A stretch of DNA of 64,000 nucleotides, taken from Rhizobacter sp. Root1238 (lineage in GTDB: Bacteria; Pseudomonadota; Gammaproteobacteria; Burkholderiales; Burkholderiaceae_C). The translations under genes and the position numbers were made by a program. The DNA lies in assembly GCF_001425825.1 (NCBI RefSeq), contig NZ_LMDM01000009.1, positions 145,339-209,338 of the forward strand. The letters run 5' to 3'. Below, one piece after another: positions 45,394 through 54,007 of the stretch. How positions within the stretch are numbered: position 1 is the stretch's first letter; each line of letters begins with the position of its first letter. The notes below the pieces were generated by a model. The model was given only the letters and a program-made list of their open reading frames with translations, was not told the origin of the DNA and ran no database searches.

Positions 45394-46374
45394 CTACTTC
45401 AGCGCCTCGACCCGGTCATACAGCTCCTTCGACCACGGCGCGTCGGGCGCCGTGACGGCCTTCTGCACCGCCTGCATGAACGGCTTGCGGTCCACCTTGA
45501 CGATGGTGCGGCCGGCCTTCTCGAAATCAGCCACCATGCGATTCTCCGATTCGAGGATGTCGTTGCTCGAGCGCGTGGAGGCCTCCCACAGCACCTGCTC
45601 GAACAGCTTGCGGTCGTCGGCCGGCAGCTTGCCCCAGGCCGCCCCGGACACGATGGTCAGCAGCGACTCGGTGATGTGACCGGTCAGCATCGTGTACTTC
45701 TGCACCTCGTAGAACTTCTTGGCCTCGATGGTCGGCAGCGGGTTCTCCTGCGCATCGACCGTGCCGTTCTGCAGCGCAAGGTACACCTCGGCAAAGGCGA
45801 TCGGCGTCGGGTTCGCGCCGACCGCGCGCGGGAACATCATGTACAGCGGTGCATCGGGCACGCGCAGCTTCATGCCCTTCATGTCCTCCGGCTTCAGCAC
45901 CTGCTTGTTGGCCGTCAGGTGGCGCTGGCCGTAGTAGGTGTAGCCGACGATGTGGTTGCCACCGCTCTTGCTCTCATACCCCGAGGCCAGCTCCTTGAAG
46001 ATCGGGCTGTCGCGAAAGCTCTGCCAGTGCGCATGGTCGCGAAAGATGAACGGCCCCGACGCGATCGACAGCGGCGGGTAGGCCCGTCCGGCGAACGCCA
46101 TCCCGGTGTAGATGATGTCCACCGTGCCCAACGTCAGCCCCTGGTTGATGTCGGTCTCCTTGCCGAGCGTCGAGGCCGGGAACACGTCGATCAGGTACTT
46201 GCCGTTGCTGCGCTTCCTGATCTCTTCGGCGGCCCACAGCGCCTGCTTGTGGTACGGCTCGCTGGTCTCGTAGACGTGGGCCCACTTGAGCTTGGTCTGC
46301 GCGAGGCCGGCGGTGCTGCACAGCGCCAGCACGGCGATGGACGCGAACTGCGTCAGGACGGTGGTCAACTTCAT
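45394..46374 (-). CDS. dctP: TRAP transporter solute-binding protein (DctP family)
   Basis: This 326-residue periplasmic binding protein has a signal peptide (about 1-23, ending STAGLAQ). It contains SEPYHKQALWAAEEIRKRSN, the typical start of DctP domains, and MKGMKLRVPDAPLYMMFPRA around the conserved Arg that binds the carboxylate. Ligands of the family are C4-dicarboxylates, sugar acids or other carboxylates. The start is ATG at 46374 (a TTG precedes it) with GGAGACG upstream. It sits after the orphan TctC-type gene in the operon and should serve the DctQM membrane pair. Confidence 0.9.
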   Translation of the reverse strand: MKLTTVLTQFASIAVLALCSTAGLAQTKLKWAHVYETSEPYHKQALWAAEEIRKRSNGKYLIDVFPASTLGKETDINQGLTLGTVDIIYTGMAFAGRAYPPLSIASGPFIFRDHAHWQSFRDSPIFKELASGYESKSGGNHIVGYTYYGQRHLTANKQVLKPEDMKGMKLRVPDAPLYMMFPRAVGANPTPIAFAEVYLALQNGTVDAQENPLPTIEAKKFYEVQKYTMLTGHITESLLTIVSGAAWGKLPADDRKLFEQVLWEASTRSSNDILESENRMVADFEKAGRTIVKVDRKPFMQAVQKAVTAPDAPWSKELYDRVEALK

Positions 46375-46384
46375 CAACGTCTCC

Positions 46385-47371
46385 TCATGGCTTGTTCAGG
46401 TTCAGCTTCGGGATCAGCACCTTGAAGGTCTCGTGGTCGCGCGCGATCACGGTCTTGAAGGCCGCCGCATCGGCATACGCGTAGCCGAGGTTCAGCTTGT
46501 CCATCGCCTCGCGCAGGCTCGGCTCGGCGGCGGTCTTCTGGGTCGCGGCACGCAGCACGTCGACGACGTCCTGCGGCGTGCCCTTGGCCACGCCCAACCC
46601 GCGCCAGGTGCCGATGCTCAGGTCGACGCCGCGCTCCTTCAGCGTCGGCACCTTCTCGAAACCCTTCACGCGCTGGTCGGCCATCACCGCCAGCGTCTTC
46701 AGCTTGCCGGCCTGCACATAGGTCGAGACTTCCGCCGGGCTGACCGACACCGCGTCGATCTGCGAGCCCATCAGCGCCAGCACCGCCGGCCCGGCACCCT
46801 GGTACGGCACATGCAGGAACTTCGCGCCGGTGCGGTCTTCGAGCGCCGCGGCGGCCAGGTGCCAGATCGAGCCGACGCCCGAGTTGCCGACGCGCAGGTC
46901 GCCCTTCTTCGCGGCGGCGATGAACTCCTCGTACGTGTTCCACGGCGCATCGGCGCGCACCGTGATCGCGGCCGGGTCGGCGTTGAGCTGCGCGATCGGG
47001 ATGAAATCCTCGTGCGTGAACTTCGCGAGGCCCAGGTGCGGCAGCGTCGCGATCTCGACCGTCATCACCGCGAGCGTGTAGCCGTCGGGCTTGCTGTTGA
47101 TCACGTAGCCCCAGCCGATGGCGCCGCTGGCACCCGGCTTGTTGCTGACGTACATCGAGGCCGGCAGGTGCTTGCGCGAGGCCTCGGCGAAGGCACGCGC
47201 GAGGGCGTCGGTGCCGCCACCGGGCTGGTAGGGCACCAGCAGCTCGATCGGGCGCGTGGGGTAGTCGGCCGCCCGGGCGTTGGAAACGGTGAAGGCCGAG
47301 AAGCCGGCCAGGGGCAGCAGGCAGGCGGCGGCCAACAGCAGGGCATGCCGCGCAGCGTCGAAGCGAATCAT
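46385..47371 (-). CDS. Tripartite tricarboxylate-type solute-binding protein (TctC/Bug family)
   Basis: This 328-residue exported protein has a signal peptide (about 1-34) followed by ADYPTRPIELLVPYQPGGGT, the start of the Bug/TctC family found in great numbers in Burkholderiales. It also contains GASGAIGWGYVINSKPDGYT and HVPYQGAGPAVLALMGSQID. The family binds carboxylates such as citrate, glutamate or nicotinate. No TctA/TctB membrane partners are nearby; instead it lies between dctM and dctP in a TRAP operon, so it may be an extra scavenging or sensing receptor. Confidence 0.9.
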   Translation of the reverse strand: MIRFDAARHALLLAAACLLPLAGFSAFTVSNARAADYPTRPIELLVPYQPGGGTDALARAFAEASRKHLPASMYVSNKPGASGAIGWGYVINSKPDGYTLAVMTVEIATLPHLGLAKFTHEDFIPIAQLNADPAAITVRADAPWNTYEEFIAAAKKGDLRVGNSGVGSIWHLAAAALEDRTGAKFLHVPYQGAGPAVLALMGSQIDAVSVSPAEVSTYVQAGKLKTLAVMADQRVKGFEKVPTLKERGVDLSIGTWRGLGVAKGTPQDVVDVLRAATQKTAAEPSLREAMDKLNLGYAYADAAAFKTVIARDHETFKVLIPKLNLNKP

Positions 47372-47417
47372 CGTCGTTGTCTCCGTTCAGTCGTCGTTGT
47401 CGTCGGGAAAGAAAAAC

Positions 47418-48818
47418 TCAGGACAGCAGCCGCGGCAGCCACAGCGAGATCGCCGGCACGAAGGTCACCAGCGCGAGCGAGCCCAGCAGCGGCACCAGCC
47501 ACGGCAGGATGGCCATCGTCGTGCGCTCGACCGACAGCTTGGCCACGCGCGCCAGCACGAACAGCACCAGGCCCATCGGCGGATGCAGCAGCCCGATCAT
47601 CAGGTTCAGCACCATCACCAGCCCGAAGTGCACCGGATCGATGCCCAGGTGCTGCACGATCGGCAGCAGGATCGGCACGAGGATCGTGATCGCCGCGGTC
47701 GGCTCCAGGAAGCAGCCGACGAACAGCATCAGCGCATTCGCCAGCAGCAGGAACTGCCAGGGCTCGGTCGCGAAGGTCAGCACCCATTGCGCGATCAACT
47801 CGGTGGTGCGCGTCGCGGTGAGCATCCAGCCGAAGATCGACGCCGCCGCGACGATGAACAGCACCGTCGACGAGGTCTCCACCGTCTCCATGCACGCCTT
47901 GACCAGCGTCTTCAGGCTCAGCGTGCGGTACCAGACCAGGCCGAGGAACAGCGCCCACACGCAGGCGGCGATCGCGCCTTCGGTGGCGGTGAACAGGCCG
48001 CTGGTCATGCCGCCGATCAGCAGCACCGGCGTCATGATCGGCAGCACCGCGTCGAAGCGGAAGAAGCGGTCGGCCACCAGCAGCGCCGCCAACGCGAGTG
48101 CGGTCGCGAGCTGCATGTTGACGCCGGTTCTTGAAAGCGCCCACAGCACGAACGGGAACGCCACCACCACCGCCAGCTCGGCCAGCGCCTTCGCGATGCG
48201 GCGCCATTCGGGCTGCGTGTCGCGGCCCCAGCCGTTGCGGCGCGCGAACCAGGCCACCGTCAGCATCATCAGCAGCGCCATCACCGCGCCGGGCACGATG
48301 CCGGCCAGGAACAGCTGGCCGACCGAGACGTTGGCGAACATCGCGTAGATCACGAACGGCAGCGACGGCGGGATGATCGGCCCGAGCGTCGCCGACGCGG
48401 CCGTCACGCCGACCGCGAACTCGGTGCTGTAGCCGTGGTCCTTCATCGCCTTGATCTCGATGGTGCCGAGGCCGGCCGCATCGGCGATCGCGGTGCCGCT
48501 CATGCCGGCGAAGATCACCGAGCCGACGATGTTGACGTGCGCCAGCCCGCCGCGCAGCCAGCCCACCAGTGCGAGCGAGAAGTTGTAGATGCGCGTCGTG
48601 ATGCCGGCCACGTTCATCAGGTTGCCAGCCAGGATGAAGAACGGCACCGCCAGCAGCGGGAAGCTGTCGATGCCGCCGACCATCCGGTGGATCACGACGA
48701 AGGGCGGCGCGTTGCCGCTCAGCAGCACGAACAGCAGCACTGCCGCGGCCATCGCGATCGCGACCGGCACGCCGGCGCCCATGAACACCAGGAAGACGAG
48801 CTTGAAGACCGCGGTCAT
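47418..48818 (-). CDS. dctM: TRAP transporter large permease (DctM family)
   Basis: This inner-membrane sodium-coupled permease has 466 residues and about 12-13 membrane segments. It begins with the TRAP pattern LVFLVFMGAGVPVAIAM, has SGTAIADAAGLGTIEIKAMK and TLGPIIPPSLPFVIYA. The second half contains GLLHPPMGLVLFVLA. The ATG at 48818 forms a 4-bp overlap with the dctQ stop codon. With DctQ and DctP it forms the TRAP transporter of the uronate-like locus. Confidence 0.95.
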   Translation of the reverse strand: MTAVFKLVFLVFMGAGVPVAIAMAAAVLLFVLLSGNAPPFVVIHRMVGGIDSFPLLAVPFFILAGNLMNVAGITTRIYNFSLALVGWLRGGLAHVNIVGSVIFAGMSGTAIADAAGLGTIEIKAMKDHGYSTEFAVGVTAASATLGPIIPPSLPFVIYAMFANVSVGQLFLAGIVPGAVMALLMMLTVAWFARRNGWGRDTQPEWRRIAKALAELAVVVAFPFVLWALSRTGVNMQLATALALAALLVADRFFRFDAVLPIMTPVLLIGGMTSGLFTATEGAIAACVWALFLGLVWYRTLSLKTLVKACMETVETSSTVLFIVAAASIFGWMLTATRTTELIAQWVLTFATEPWQFLLLANALMLFVGCFLEPTAAITILVPILLPIVQHLGIDPVHFGLVMVLNLMIGLLHPPMGLVLFVLARVAKLSVERTTMAILPWLVPLLGSLALVTFVPAISLWLPRLLS

Positions 48819-49420
48819 GGGTGCACCTCGTCCGCGAGTTCGGGTTTCTCGAGCACCGACGCAGCACGTCGCCAGTTCGCGCGTGCGACGTCGATCGCGC
48901 GCCAGGTCATCGCCGCGAAGCCCAGCAGCACCGCGCCATACACCAGCCCCATCGGCAGGTCGACCACCGCCATGCGGCTCGCGCCGATGCGCCCGATCAG
49001 CTGCCAGGTCAGCACCGCGCAGGTGCCGAGGAAGCCGATGCGGACCACGTCGACCACGGTGGCCACCACGCGCATCGGCTTCGCCGGCAGCACGCGGTAC
49101 AGGTAGTCGACCTGGATGTGGTTGTTCTTGCGCACGCCGATCGCCGCGCCGATGAAGACGATCGCGACCAGGAAGTAGCGCGCGATCTCCTCGGTCCACG
49201 ACGCCGAATCGTTCAGCGCGTAGCGGGTGAAGAACTGGTAGAAGACCGTCGCGCCGAGCAGCGCGAACAGCACGAACGCGAGCCAGTCTTCGGCGCGGTA
49301 GGCGCGCAGGTCGACCTCGGCATCGTGGATGTCGAAGTGCGCCGCCTCCTCGGCGACGGTGGGTGGCGGCGCCTGGGTCGGTGTCTCCAGCGACGGGTTG
49401 AGCGGCGTGTCGAGCGGCAT
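48815..49420 (-). CDS. dctQ: TRAP transporter small permease (DctQ family)
   Basis: This 201-residue protein has four membrane segments, preceded by a cytoplasmic N-terminus of about 40 residues. The family signature reads WTEEIARYFLVAIVFIGAA, followed by NNHIQVDYLYRVLP. It couples to DctM. The ATG lies one base into the GntR stop codon (TGATG) and its stop overlaps dctM by 4 bp, so the regulator and the permease genes are translated as one unit. Confidence 0.92.
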   Translation of the reverse strand: MPLDTPLNPSLETPTQAPPPTVAEEAAHFDIHDAEVDLRAYRAEDWLAFVLFALLGATVFYQFFTRYALNDSASWTEEIARYFLVAIVFIGAAIGVRKNNHIQVDYLYRVLPAKPMRVVATVVDVVRIGFLGTCAVLTWQLIGRIGASRMAVVDLPMGLVYGAVLLGFAAMTWRAIDVARANWRRAASVLEKPELADEVHP

Positions 49421-50127
49421 CAGTGCTCTCCGGGCTTCCATCCCGAGGCGAAGCGCACCTCGGCATTCTTCATGTGCTTGCGCATCGCTTCGCGCGCCGC
49501 GCGCGGATCGCGCCCGGCCACCGCCTGCAGCAGCTCGCCGTGCTCCTCGACGGCCTGCTTCCACACCGCCTCGCCGGAGAAGTGCGATTCCATCTGCGTG
49601 TACAGCGGGCCGGTGCGCGCCTCCCACAGCTGCTGCACCACCATCAGCAGCGCGCTGTTGCCGCTGGCCTCGGCCAGGCACAGGTGGAAGCGTTCGTCGG
49701 CCGCCACCGCCTCGGGCGCGTGTGTCGCGTAGCGCTGCATATCGTTCAGCGCGCTCTTCAGGCGTTGAAGGTGTTCCGGGGTGGCGTGTGTCGCGGCCAG
49801 TGCGGCGGCTTCGGACTCGATGATCCAGCGCGCGCGGATCAGATCGAACGGGCCGGGTTGCGCCTGTTCGGCTCGGTGCGGCGTGCTGGCCGGCTTGCGC
49901 GCGCAGACGAACACGCCCGCCCCGCCGCGCACTTCGACCAGCCCCTCGACCTCCAGCGCGATCAGCGCCTCGCGCACCGACGGCCGACTCACGCCGAGCT
50001 GCTCCGACAGGTCGCGCTCGGACGGCAGCCGCGCACCGACCCGGAACTCGCCCTTGTCGATGAGGCGGCTCAGCTGGTCGGCGATCTGCCGGTACAGCCG
50101 GCGGCTCTCGATGGTCTGGATGGGCAT
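49420..50127 (-). CDS. FadR-subfamily (FCD) GntR transcriptional regulator
   Basis: This 235-residue regulator has the GntR winged helix LYRQIADQLSRLIDKGEFRV followed by LPSERDLSEQLGVSRPSVRE (about 34-53). The C-terminal helical FCD domain has the acid/His metal-binding pattern DERFHLCLAEASGN and EHGELLQAVAGRDP. FCD members respond to organic or sugar acids. It is the first gene of the TRAP operon and is divergent from the GH88-like gene across 177 bp. This intergenic region contains two FadR-box-like sites (50148-50158 and 50241-50251), so it probably controls both directions. Confidence 0.92.
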   Translation of the reverse strand: MPIQTIESRRLYRQIADQLSRLIDKGEFRVGARLPSERDLSEQLGVSRPSVREALIALEVEGLVEVRGGAGVFVCARKPASTPHRAEQAQPGPFDLIRARWIIESEAAALAATHATPEHLQRLKSALNDMQRYATHAPEAVAADERFHLCLAEASGNSALLMVVQQLWEARTGPLYTQMESHFSGEAVWKQAVEEHGELLQAVAGRDPRAAREAMRKHMKNAEVRFASGWKPGEH

Positions 50128-50147
50128 GGATGCCGGAAGCCGGGAAT

Positions 50148-50158
50148 TGGTCAGGCCA
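50148..50158. promoter_or_regulatory. GntR/FadR-type operator-like site A
   Basis: TGGTCAGGCCA, within AATTGGTCAGGCCAGTT, is an imperfect palindrome like the FadR consensus half-sites TGGTC/GACCA. It lies 20 bp upstream of the GntR start. Its reverse complement is identical over 11 bp to the site at 50241-50251. Confidence 0.6.
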
Positions 50159-50240
50159 GTTGATCTTCCGGGAGCCGACCCCTCGATCCAAGAGGGGTTG
50201 GCCCTGACAGGGAACTCCCTGACGCCTGCGTGTTGCCAAT

Positions 50241-50251
50241 TGGCCTGACCA
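50241..50251. promoter_or_regulatory. GntR/FadR-type operator-like site B
   Basis: TGGCCTGACCA lies 53 bp before the GH88-like ATG and is the exact reverse complement of site A (50148-50158). Two oriented copies in a divergent promoter region suggest co-ordinate control of the glycosidase and the TRAP operon by the adjacent GntR protein. Confidence 0.6.
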
Positions 50252-50304
50252 CTTGTCCAATCCCTTTCGTCGGTTTTGCCGATCAGAACAACGAAGGAGA
50301 CGAC

Positions 50305-51891
50305 ATGACACCGAGATCGATGCTCGTGGCCGCAGCATGCGCGCTGACCTGGCACGGGGTCGCGCAGGCCGAGGACGCGCTGGACCTGAAGATCCGCAAC
50401 GGCTGGGCCGTCGCGGTGCAGCAGGACGGCGCGGTGGCCCAGCGCAGCAACAAGACCTCGTACCCGAAGGTCACCACCAGCGACGCCGCGCAGGCCTGGA
50501 CCTACGCCGGCGCCGGCGAATGGACCAGCGGCTTCTTCGCCGCCAACCTGTGGCTGCTGCACGGCCAATTCGCGGCCGACGGCTGGAGCACGCAGGCACA
50601 GGCCTGGCAGAACGGCATGGAGGGCCAGGACACCAACACCGGCACGCACGATGTCGGCTTCATGGTGTTCACGCCGTTCGGCAATGCCTACCGGCTGACC
50701 GGCGTCGACAGCTACCGGCAGGTGGCGCTGACCGCCGCGAACTCGCTGAGCCAGCGCTACAACGGCACGGTGGGCGCGGTGCGCTCGTGGGGCTCGACCG
50801 GCGACAACGCGAACTTCCAGGTGATCATGGACAACATGATGAACCTGGAGCTGCTGTTCTGGGCCAGCCAGCACGGCGGCTCGGCGACGCTCTACAACCA
50901 GGCGCGCAGCCACGCGCTGAAGACGCGCGACAACCACGTGCGCGCCGACGGCAGCAGCTACCACCTGGTCACCTACGACCCGGTGACCGGCGCGGTGAAA
51001 TCGCGCACCACGGTGCAGGGCTACAGCGACAGCTCGACGTGGGCGCGCGGCCAGGCCTGGGGCATCCACGGCTTCACGATGGCGTACCGCTTCACCGGCG
51101 AGACCACCTTCCGCGATACCGCGCGCAAGATGGCCGACTGGTACCTGGCGCACCTGCCCGCCGACGCGGTGCCGTACTGGGATTTCAACGACCCGGCCAT
51201 CCCGAATGCGCCGCGCGACACCTCGGCCGCGGCGATCGCGGCATCGGGGCTGATCGAGCTGTCATTGCTGGAGACCGACAGCGCCCGAGCAACGACCTAC
51301 CGCAACGCGGCACGCACGGCGTTGAGTGCGTTGCTGTCGGCGCCGTGGTTCGCAACGCTTGGCTCGCCGTCGAACAGCCAGGCGCTGCTGCTGCAGAGCG
51401 CGTACAACCACTACGCCGGCAACACGCTGTACAACCAGGGCACGGCCTGGGGCGACTACTACCTGCTGGAGGCGATGCAGCGCTGGCGGCGTGTCGACCC
51501 AGGGCTGGCGGCGCTGTCGGTGGCGGCGGTCAGCGCGACCAGTGCGCAGGCGGGCAACCCGGCCGCCAACGCGATCGACAACAGCCTCGCGACGCGCTGG
51601 AGCGCCGAGGGCGACGGCCAGGCCATCACGCTGGACCTCGGCTCGAGCCGTGCGATCCAGAAGGTCGGGGTGGCGTTCTACCTGGGCGACCAGCGCACCG
51701 CGCGCTTCGACATCGCGACCTCGCCCGACGGCAACGGCTGGACGACGCGCTGGCGCGGCATCTCCAGCGGCCAGACGACCGCGAAGGAGTTCTACGACAT
51801 CACCGACGTGACGGCGCGCTACGTGCGCATCACCGGGCATGGCAGCACGGCGAGCCAGTGGAACAGCGTCACCGAACTCTCCGTGCATTGA
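50305..51891 (+). CDS. Secreted GH88-like unsaturated glucuronyl hydrolase with C-terminal F5/8-type (CBM32-like) domain
   Basis: This 528-residue protein has a signal peptide (about 1-23, ending GVAQA). The alpha/alpha-barrel (about 25-400) follows the GH88 pattern: DVGFMVFTPFGNAYRLTG, VIMDNMMNLELLFWAS with the Asp region used in vinyl-ether hydration, SSTWARGQAWGIHGFTMAYR, and VPYWDFNDPAIPNAPRDTSA. The C-terminal ~125 residues (NPAANAIDNSLATRWSAEGD, then VRITGHGS) form a discoidin/F5/8-type sugar-binding domain. GH88 enzymes remove 4,5-unsaturated uronic acid from oligosaccharides released by lyases. It has a strong GAAGGAG site and its own divergent promoter, with operator-like sites between it and the GntR gene. 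Confidence 0.88.
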   Translation: MTPRSMLVAAACALTWHGVAQAEDALDLKIRNGWAVAVQQDGAVAQRSNKTSYPKVTTSDAAQAWTYAGAGEWTSGFFAANLWLLHGQFAADGWSTQAQAWQNGMEGQDTNTGTHDVGFMVFTPFGNAYRLTGVDSYRQVALTAANSLSQRYNGTVGAVRSWGSTGDNANFQVIMDNMMNLELLFWASQHGGSATLYNQARSHALKTRDNHVRADGSSYHLVTYDPVTGAVKSRTTVQGYSDSSTWARGQAWGIHGFTMAYRFTGETTFRDTARKMADWYLAHLPADAVPYWDFNDPAIPNAPRDTSAAAIAASGLIELSLLETDSARATTYRNAARTALSALLSAPWFATLGSPSNSQALLLQSAYNHYAGNTLYNQGTAWGDYYLLEAMQRWRRVDPGLAALSVAAVSATSAQAGNPAANAIDNSLATRWSAEGDGQAITLDLGSSRAIQKVGVAFYLGDQRTARFDIATSPDGNGWTTRWRGISSGQTTAKEFYDITDVTARYVRITGHGSTASQWNSVTELSVH

Positions 51892-51895
51892 TCCG

Positions 51896-52588
51896 CTACC
51901 GGCGCCGCGTCTTCGCGGCCGGCGCCTCGGCGGCCTCGCCGCCCTGCTGCAGCCCCTCGGCCATGCCGATCAGCACGCCGCTGACCAGTGCCGAGTAGCT
52001 GTCCAGCAGCGCCTGGGCCGTCTTCAGCCCGAGCGCGCGGCTGTCGCGGATCGCCGTCTGCGCCTGCGACACCAGCTGCTCGACCGCACTGGAGGCCTGC
52101 GCGCCGGTGTCGGTGCCCTTCAGCTTCATCGTCTCGAGCACCTGGCTCCAGGCGCCCTGCAGCGGCTCGGTAGCCGAACCGGCCGCCTTGCTGACGGTCG
52201 AGAAGAAAGTGTCCTCCATCTTCTCCAGGTCGGCCAGCGCGCCCTTCAGCTGCTTTTCCTGCAGGCCGACGCCCTGGTCCACGAACTGCTGCAGCGCCTT
52301 GCGGTGCGCTTCGACGGCCTGCAGCAGCGCGCCGTCCATGCCGGCGAAGGCCTTGCCGAGCAGTGCTTCGGGGTCGATCGCCGGCGACGGGTTGTCGGCC
52401 AGCCCGGTGGACGCGGCCTTGGTCACCGTCTTCACCACGCCGCGGATGTTCTGCAGCGTCAGTTCGCGGCCCTGCAGCGCCTTCAGCGTCGCCTCGCCGA
52501 CCGCCTTGCGCAGCGCCTCGCCCTGGCGGGCACTGGCTTGCGAGAACATGGCGATCAGTGCGTCCTGGTCGATCCCTGACTTGCTCAT
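51896..52588 (-). CDS. Phasin-like protein
   Basis: This 230-residue soluble helical protein has amphipathic segments and few aromatics. It carries heptad-like stretches such as LLQAVEAHRKALQQFVDQGV and a basic tail (APAAKTRRR). The pattern is that of polyhydroxyalkanoate-granule-associated (phasin-type) proteins common in this order. The role is inferred from composition. The start at 52588 has AGGAGA upstream. It converges on the GH88-like gene, ending 4 bp from it. Confidence 0.55.
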   Translation of the reverse strand: MSKSGIDQDALIAMFSQASARQGEALRKAVGEATLKALQGRELTLQNIRGVVKTVTKAASTGLADNPSPAIDPEALLGKAFAGMDGALLQAVEAHRKALQQFVDQGVGLQEKQLKGALADLEKMEDTFFSTVSKAAGSATEPLQGAWSQVLETMKLKGTDTGAQASSAVEQLVSQAQTAIRDSRALGLKTAQALLDSYSALVSGVLIGMAEGLQQGGEAAEAPAAKTRRR

Positions 52589-52779
52589 TCGCTTCTCCTG
52601 GTGATGGGTGCGCGACCGGTGGAATCCGGCGCCCCGCAAGGGTATCCAACTGTTTTCGGGAAGGAAACCTCGCCAGCCCTGATAATGTCGGACCCGCGCG
52701 GCCGCGGGCCCTCTATGGGGCCTGCGATCCGAGCCCTTTCCCTCCGGGTGCGCGACCCGCGCCCGCAACCCCCTGATCC

Positions 52780-53007
52780 ATGGCCAAAGACCAAGTCAAG
52801 AACTCGATCGATGCCGAAGGCCTGCGTTATCGCACCAAGGCTCCCGGCTCTCCGTTTGCGTCTGCCGGCGTGTTCAGCGCCGCGACGATGTCGTGCTTCC
52901 TGTGCGGCAAGCACCGCGCGCGCACTTCGCTGAAGTCGCGCAAGCTGCTGGGCAAGACCCAGTTCGTCTGCGCGCCGTCCTGCAAGGAAGCCGACGCAGA
53001 GACTTGA
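52780..53007 (+). CDS. Small Cys-containing protein, function unknown
   Basis: This 75-residue protein reads MAKDQVKNSIDAEGLRYRTK and contains SCFLCGKHRARTSLKSRKLL and FVCAPSCKEADAET. The CxxC plus a distal C-x3-C arrangement suggests a small zinc-binding fold with a basic surface, consistent with nucleic-acid binding. It has no strong ribosome site. A clear terminator hairpin follows it. The family is not recognised. Confidence 0.65.
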   Translation: MAKDQVKNSIDAEGLRYRTKAPGSPFASAGVFSAATMSCFLCGKHRARTSLKSRKLLGKTQFVCAPSCKEADAET

Positions 53008-53014
53008 GCCCGAG

Positions 53015-53035
53015 AGCCCGCTGGTTCAGCGGGCT
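53015..53035 (+). terminator. Rho-independent terminator after the small Cys protein
   Basis: AGCCCGCTG-GTT-CAGCGGGCT is a perfect 9-bp stem with a 3-nt loop followed by TT. It begins 7 bp after the stop codon at 53007. The stop codon of the convergent EamA gene (53026-53028) falls inside the hairpin. Confidence 0.75.
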
Positions 53036-53946
53036 TTGGCCAACAGCCAGATCCCTGCCAGCACCAGCACGGTGCCGGCCGCCACCCAGCCGGTGAACGG
53101 CTCGCCGAGGATCAGCACGCCCATCAGGATCGTCGACAGCGGCCCGACCATCCCGGTCTGGGCTGCCATCGTCGCGCCGATGCGCTCGATGGCCATCATC
53201 ACCATCAGCACCGGCGCGAAGGTGCACAGTGTCGCGTTCAGCACCGACAGCCAGATCACCTCGGGCGCCACCACCGCCGCCGACATCGGCCGCAGCACCA
53301 CGAACTGCCCGATGCAGAGCACGCAGGCCACCGTGGTCGCGAGACCCGTGAGCCGCAGCGCGCCCAGCCGCTTGACCTCTTCGCCGCTGAACGCCAGGTA
53401 CAGCGCATAGCTCACCGCGCTGCCGAACACCAGCGCGGCGCCGAGCGCCACGTGCGAGCCGACCAGCTGGATCTCGTGCCCGAACACCAGCAGCACGCCG
53501 GCATAGCTGACGCCGAGCGCCATCAGCTGGCGGCGGTTCACCGTCTTGCGGAACAGCACGACGCCGAGGAACAGCACCAGCGTCGGGTTCAGGTAGAGGA
53601 TCAGCCGCTCGAGGCTCGCGCTGATGTACTGCAGCCCGGCGAAGTCGAGGAAGCTCGCGAGGTAATAGCCGCTGAAGCCGAGGCCCAGCACGACGATCCA
53701 GTCGCGCCGCGTCAGCGCCGGCTTGCCGCGCCCCGCCCACCACGACAGCAGCAGGAACAGCGGCAGCGCGAACAGCATGCGGTACATGATCAGCGTCACC
53801 GCGTCGACGTCGTGCCGGTAGGCCAGCTTGACGATGATGGCCTTGCCGGAAAACGCGATGGCACCGAGCGTGGCCAGCAGCAGGCCGGGCCAGTGGCGTT
53901 GAGGGGTGGTCGTGTCTGTCGCCGGTACCGCCGAGGGGCTGCTCAT
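53026..53946 (-). CDS. EamA/DMT-family transporter
   Basis: This 306-residue inner-membrane protein has about ten membrane segments in two EamA repeats. The first starts LLLATLGAIAFSGKAIIVKL and the second contains VLMVMMAIERIGATMAAQTG. It also has FLDFAGLQYISASLERLILY, a typical EamA stretch. The substrate is unknown. It is monocistronic, convergent with the small Cys protein and followed after 61 bp by the start region of a chemoreceptor on the same strand (its stop is at 54008). Confidence 0.87.
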   Translation of the reverse strand: MSSPSAVPATDTTTPQRHWPGLLLATLGAIAFSGKAIIVKLAYRHDVDAVTLIMYRMLFALPLFLLLSWWAGRGKPALTRRDWIVVLGLGFSGYYLASFLDFAGLQYISASLERLILYLNPTLVLFLGVVLFRKTVNRRQLMALGVSYAGVLLVFGHEIQLVGSHVALGAALVFGSAVSYALYLAFSGEEVKRLGALRLTGLATTVACVLCIGQFVVLRPMSAAVVAPEVIWLSVLNATLCTFAPVLMVMMAIERIGATMAAQTGMVGPLSTILMGVLILGEPFTGWVAAGTVLVLAGIWLLAKAR

Positions 53947-54007
53947 CGCGGCGATTCTACGGACCGTCGCGCGGGCGCCGACCCGGTATCCCGGATTCGC
54001 AGCCGGG

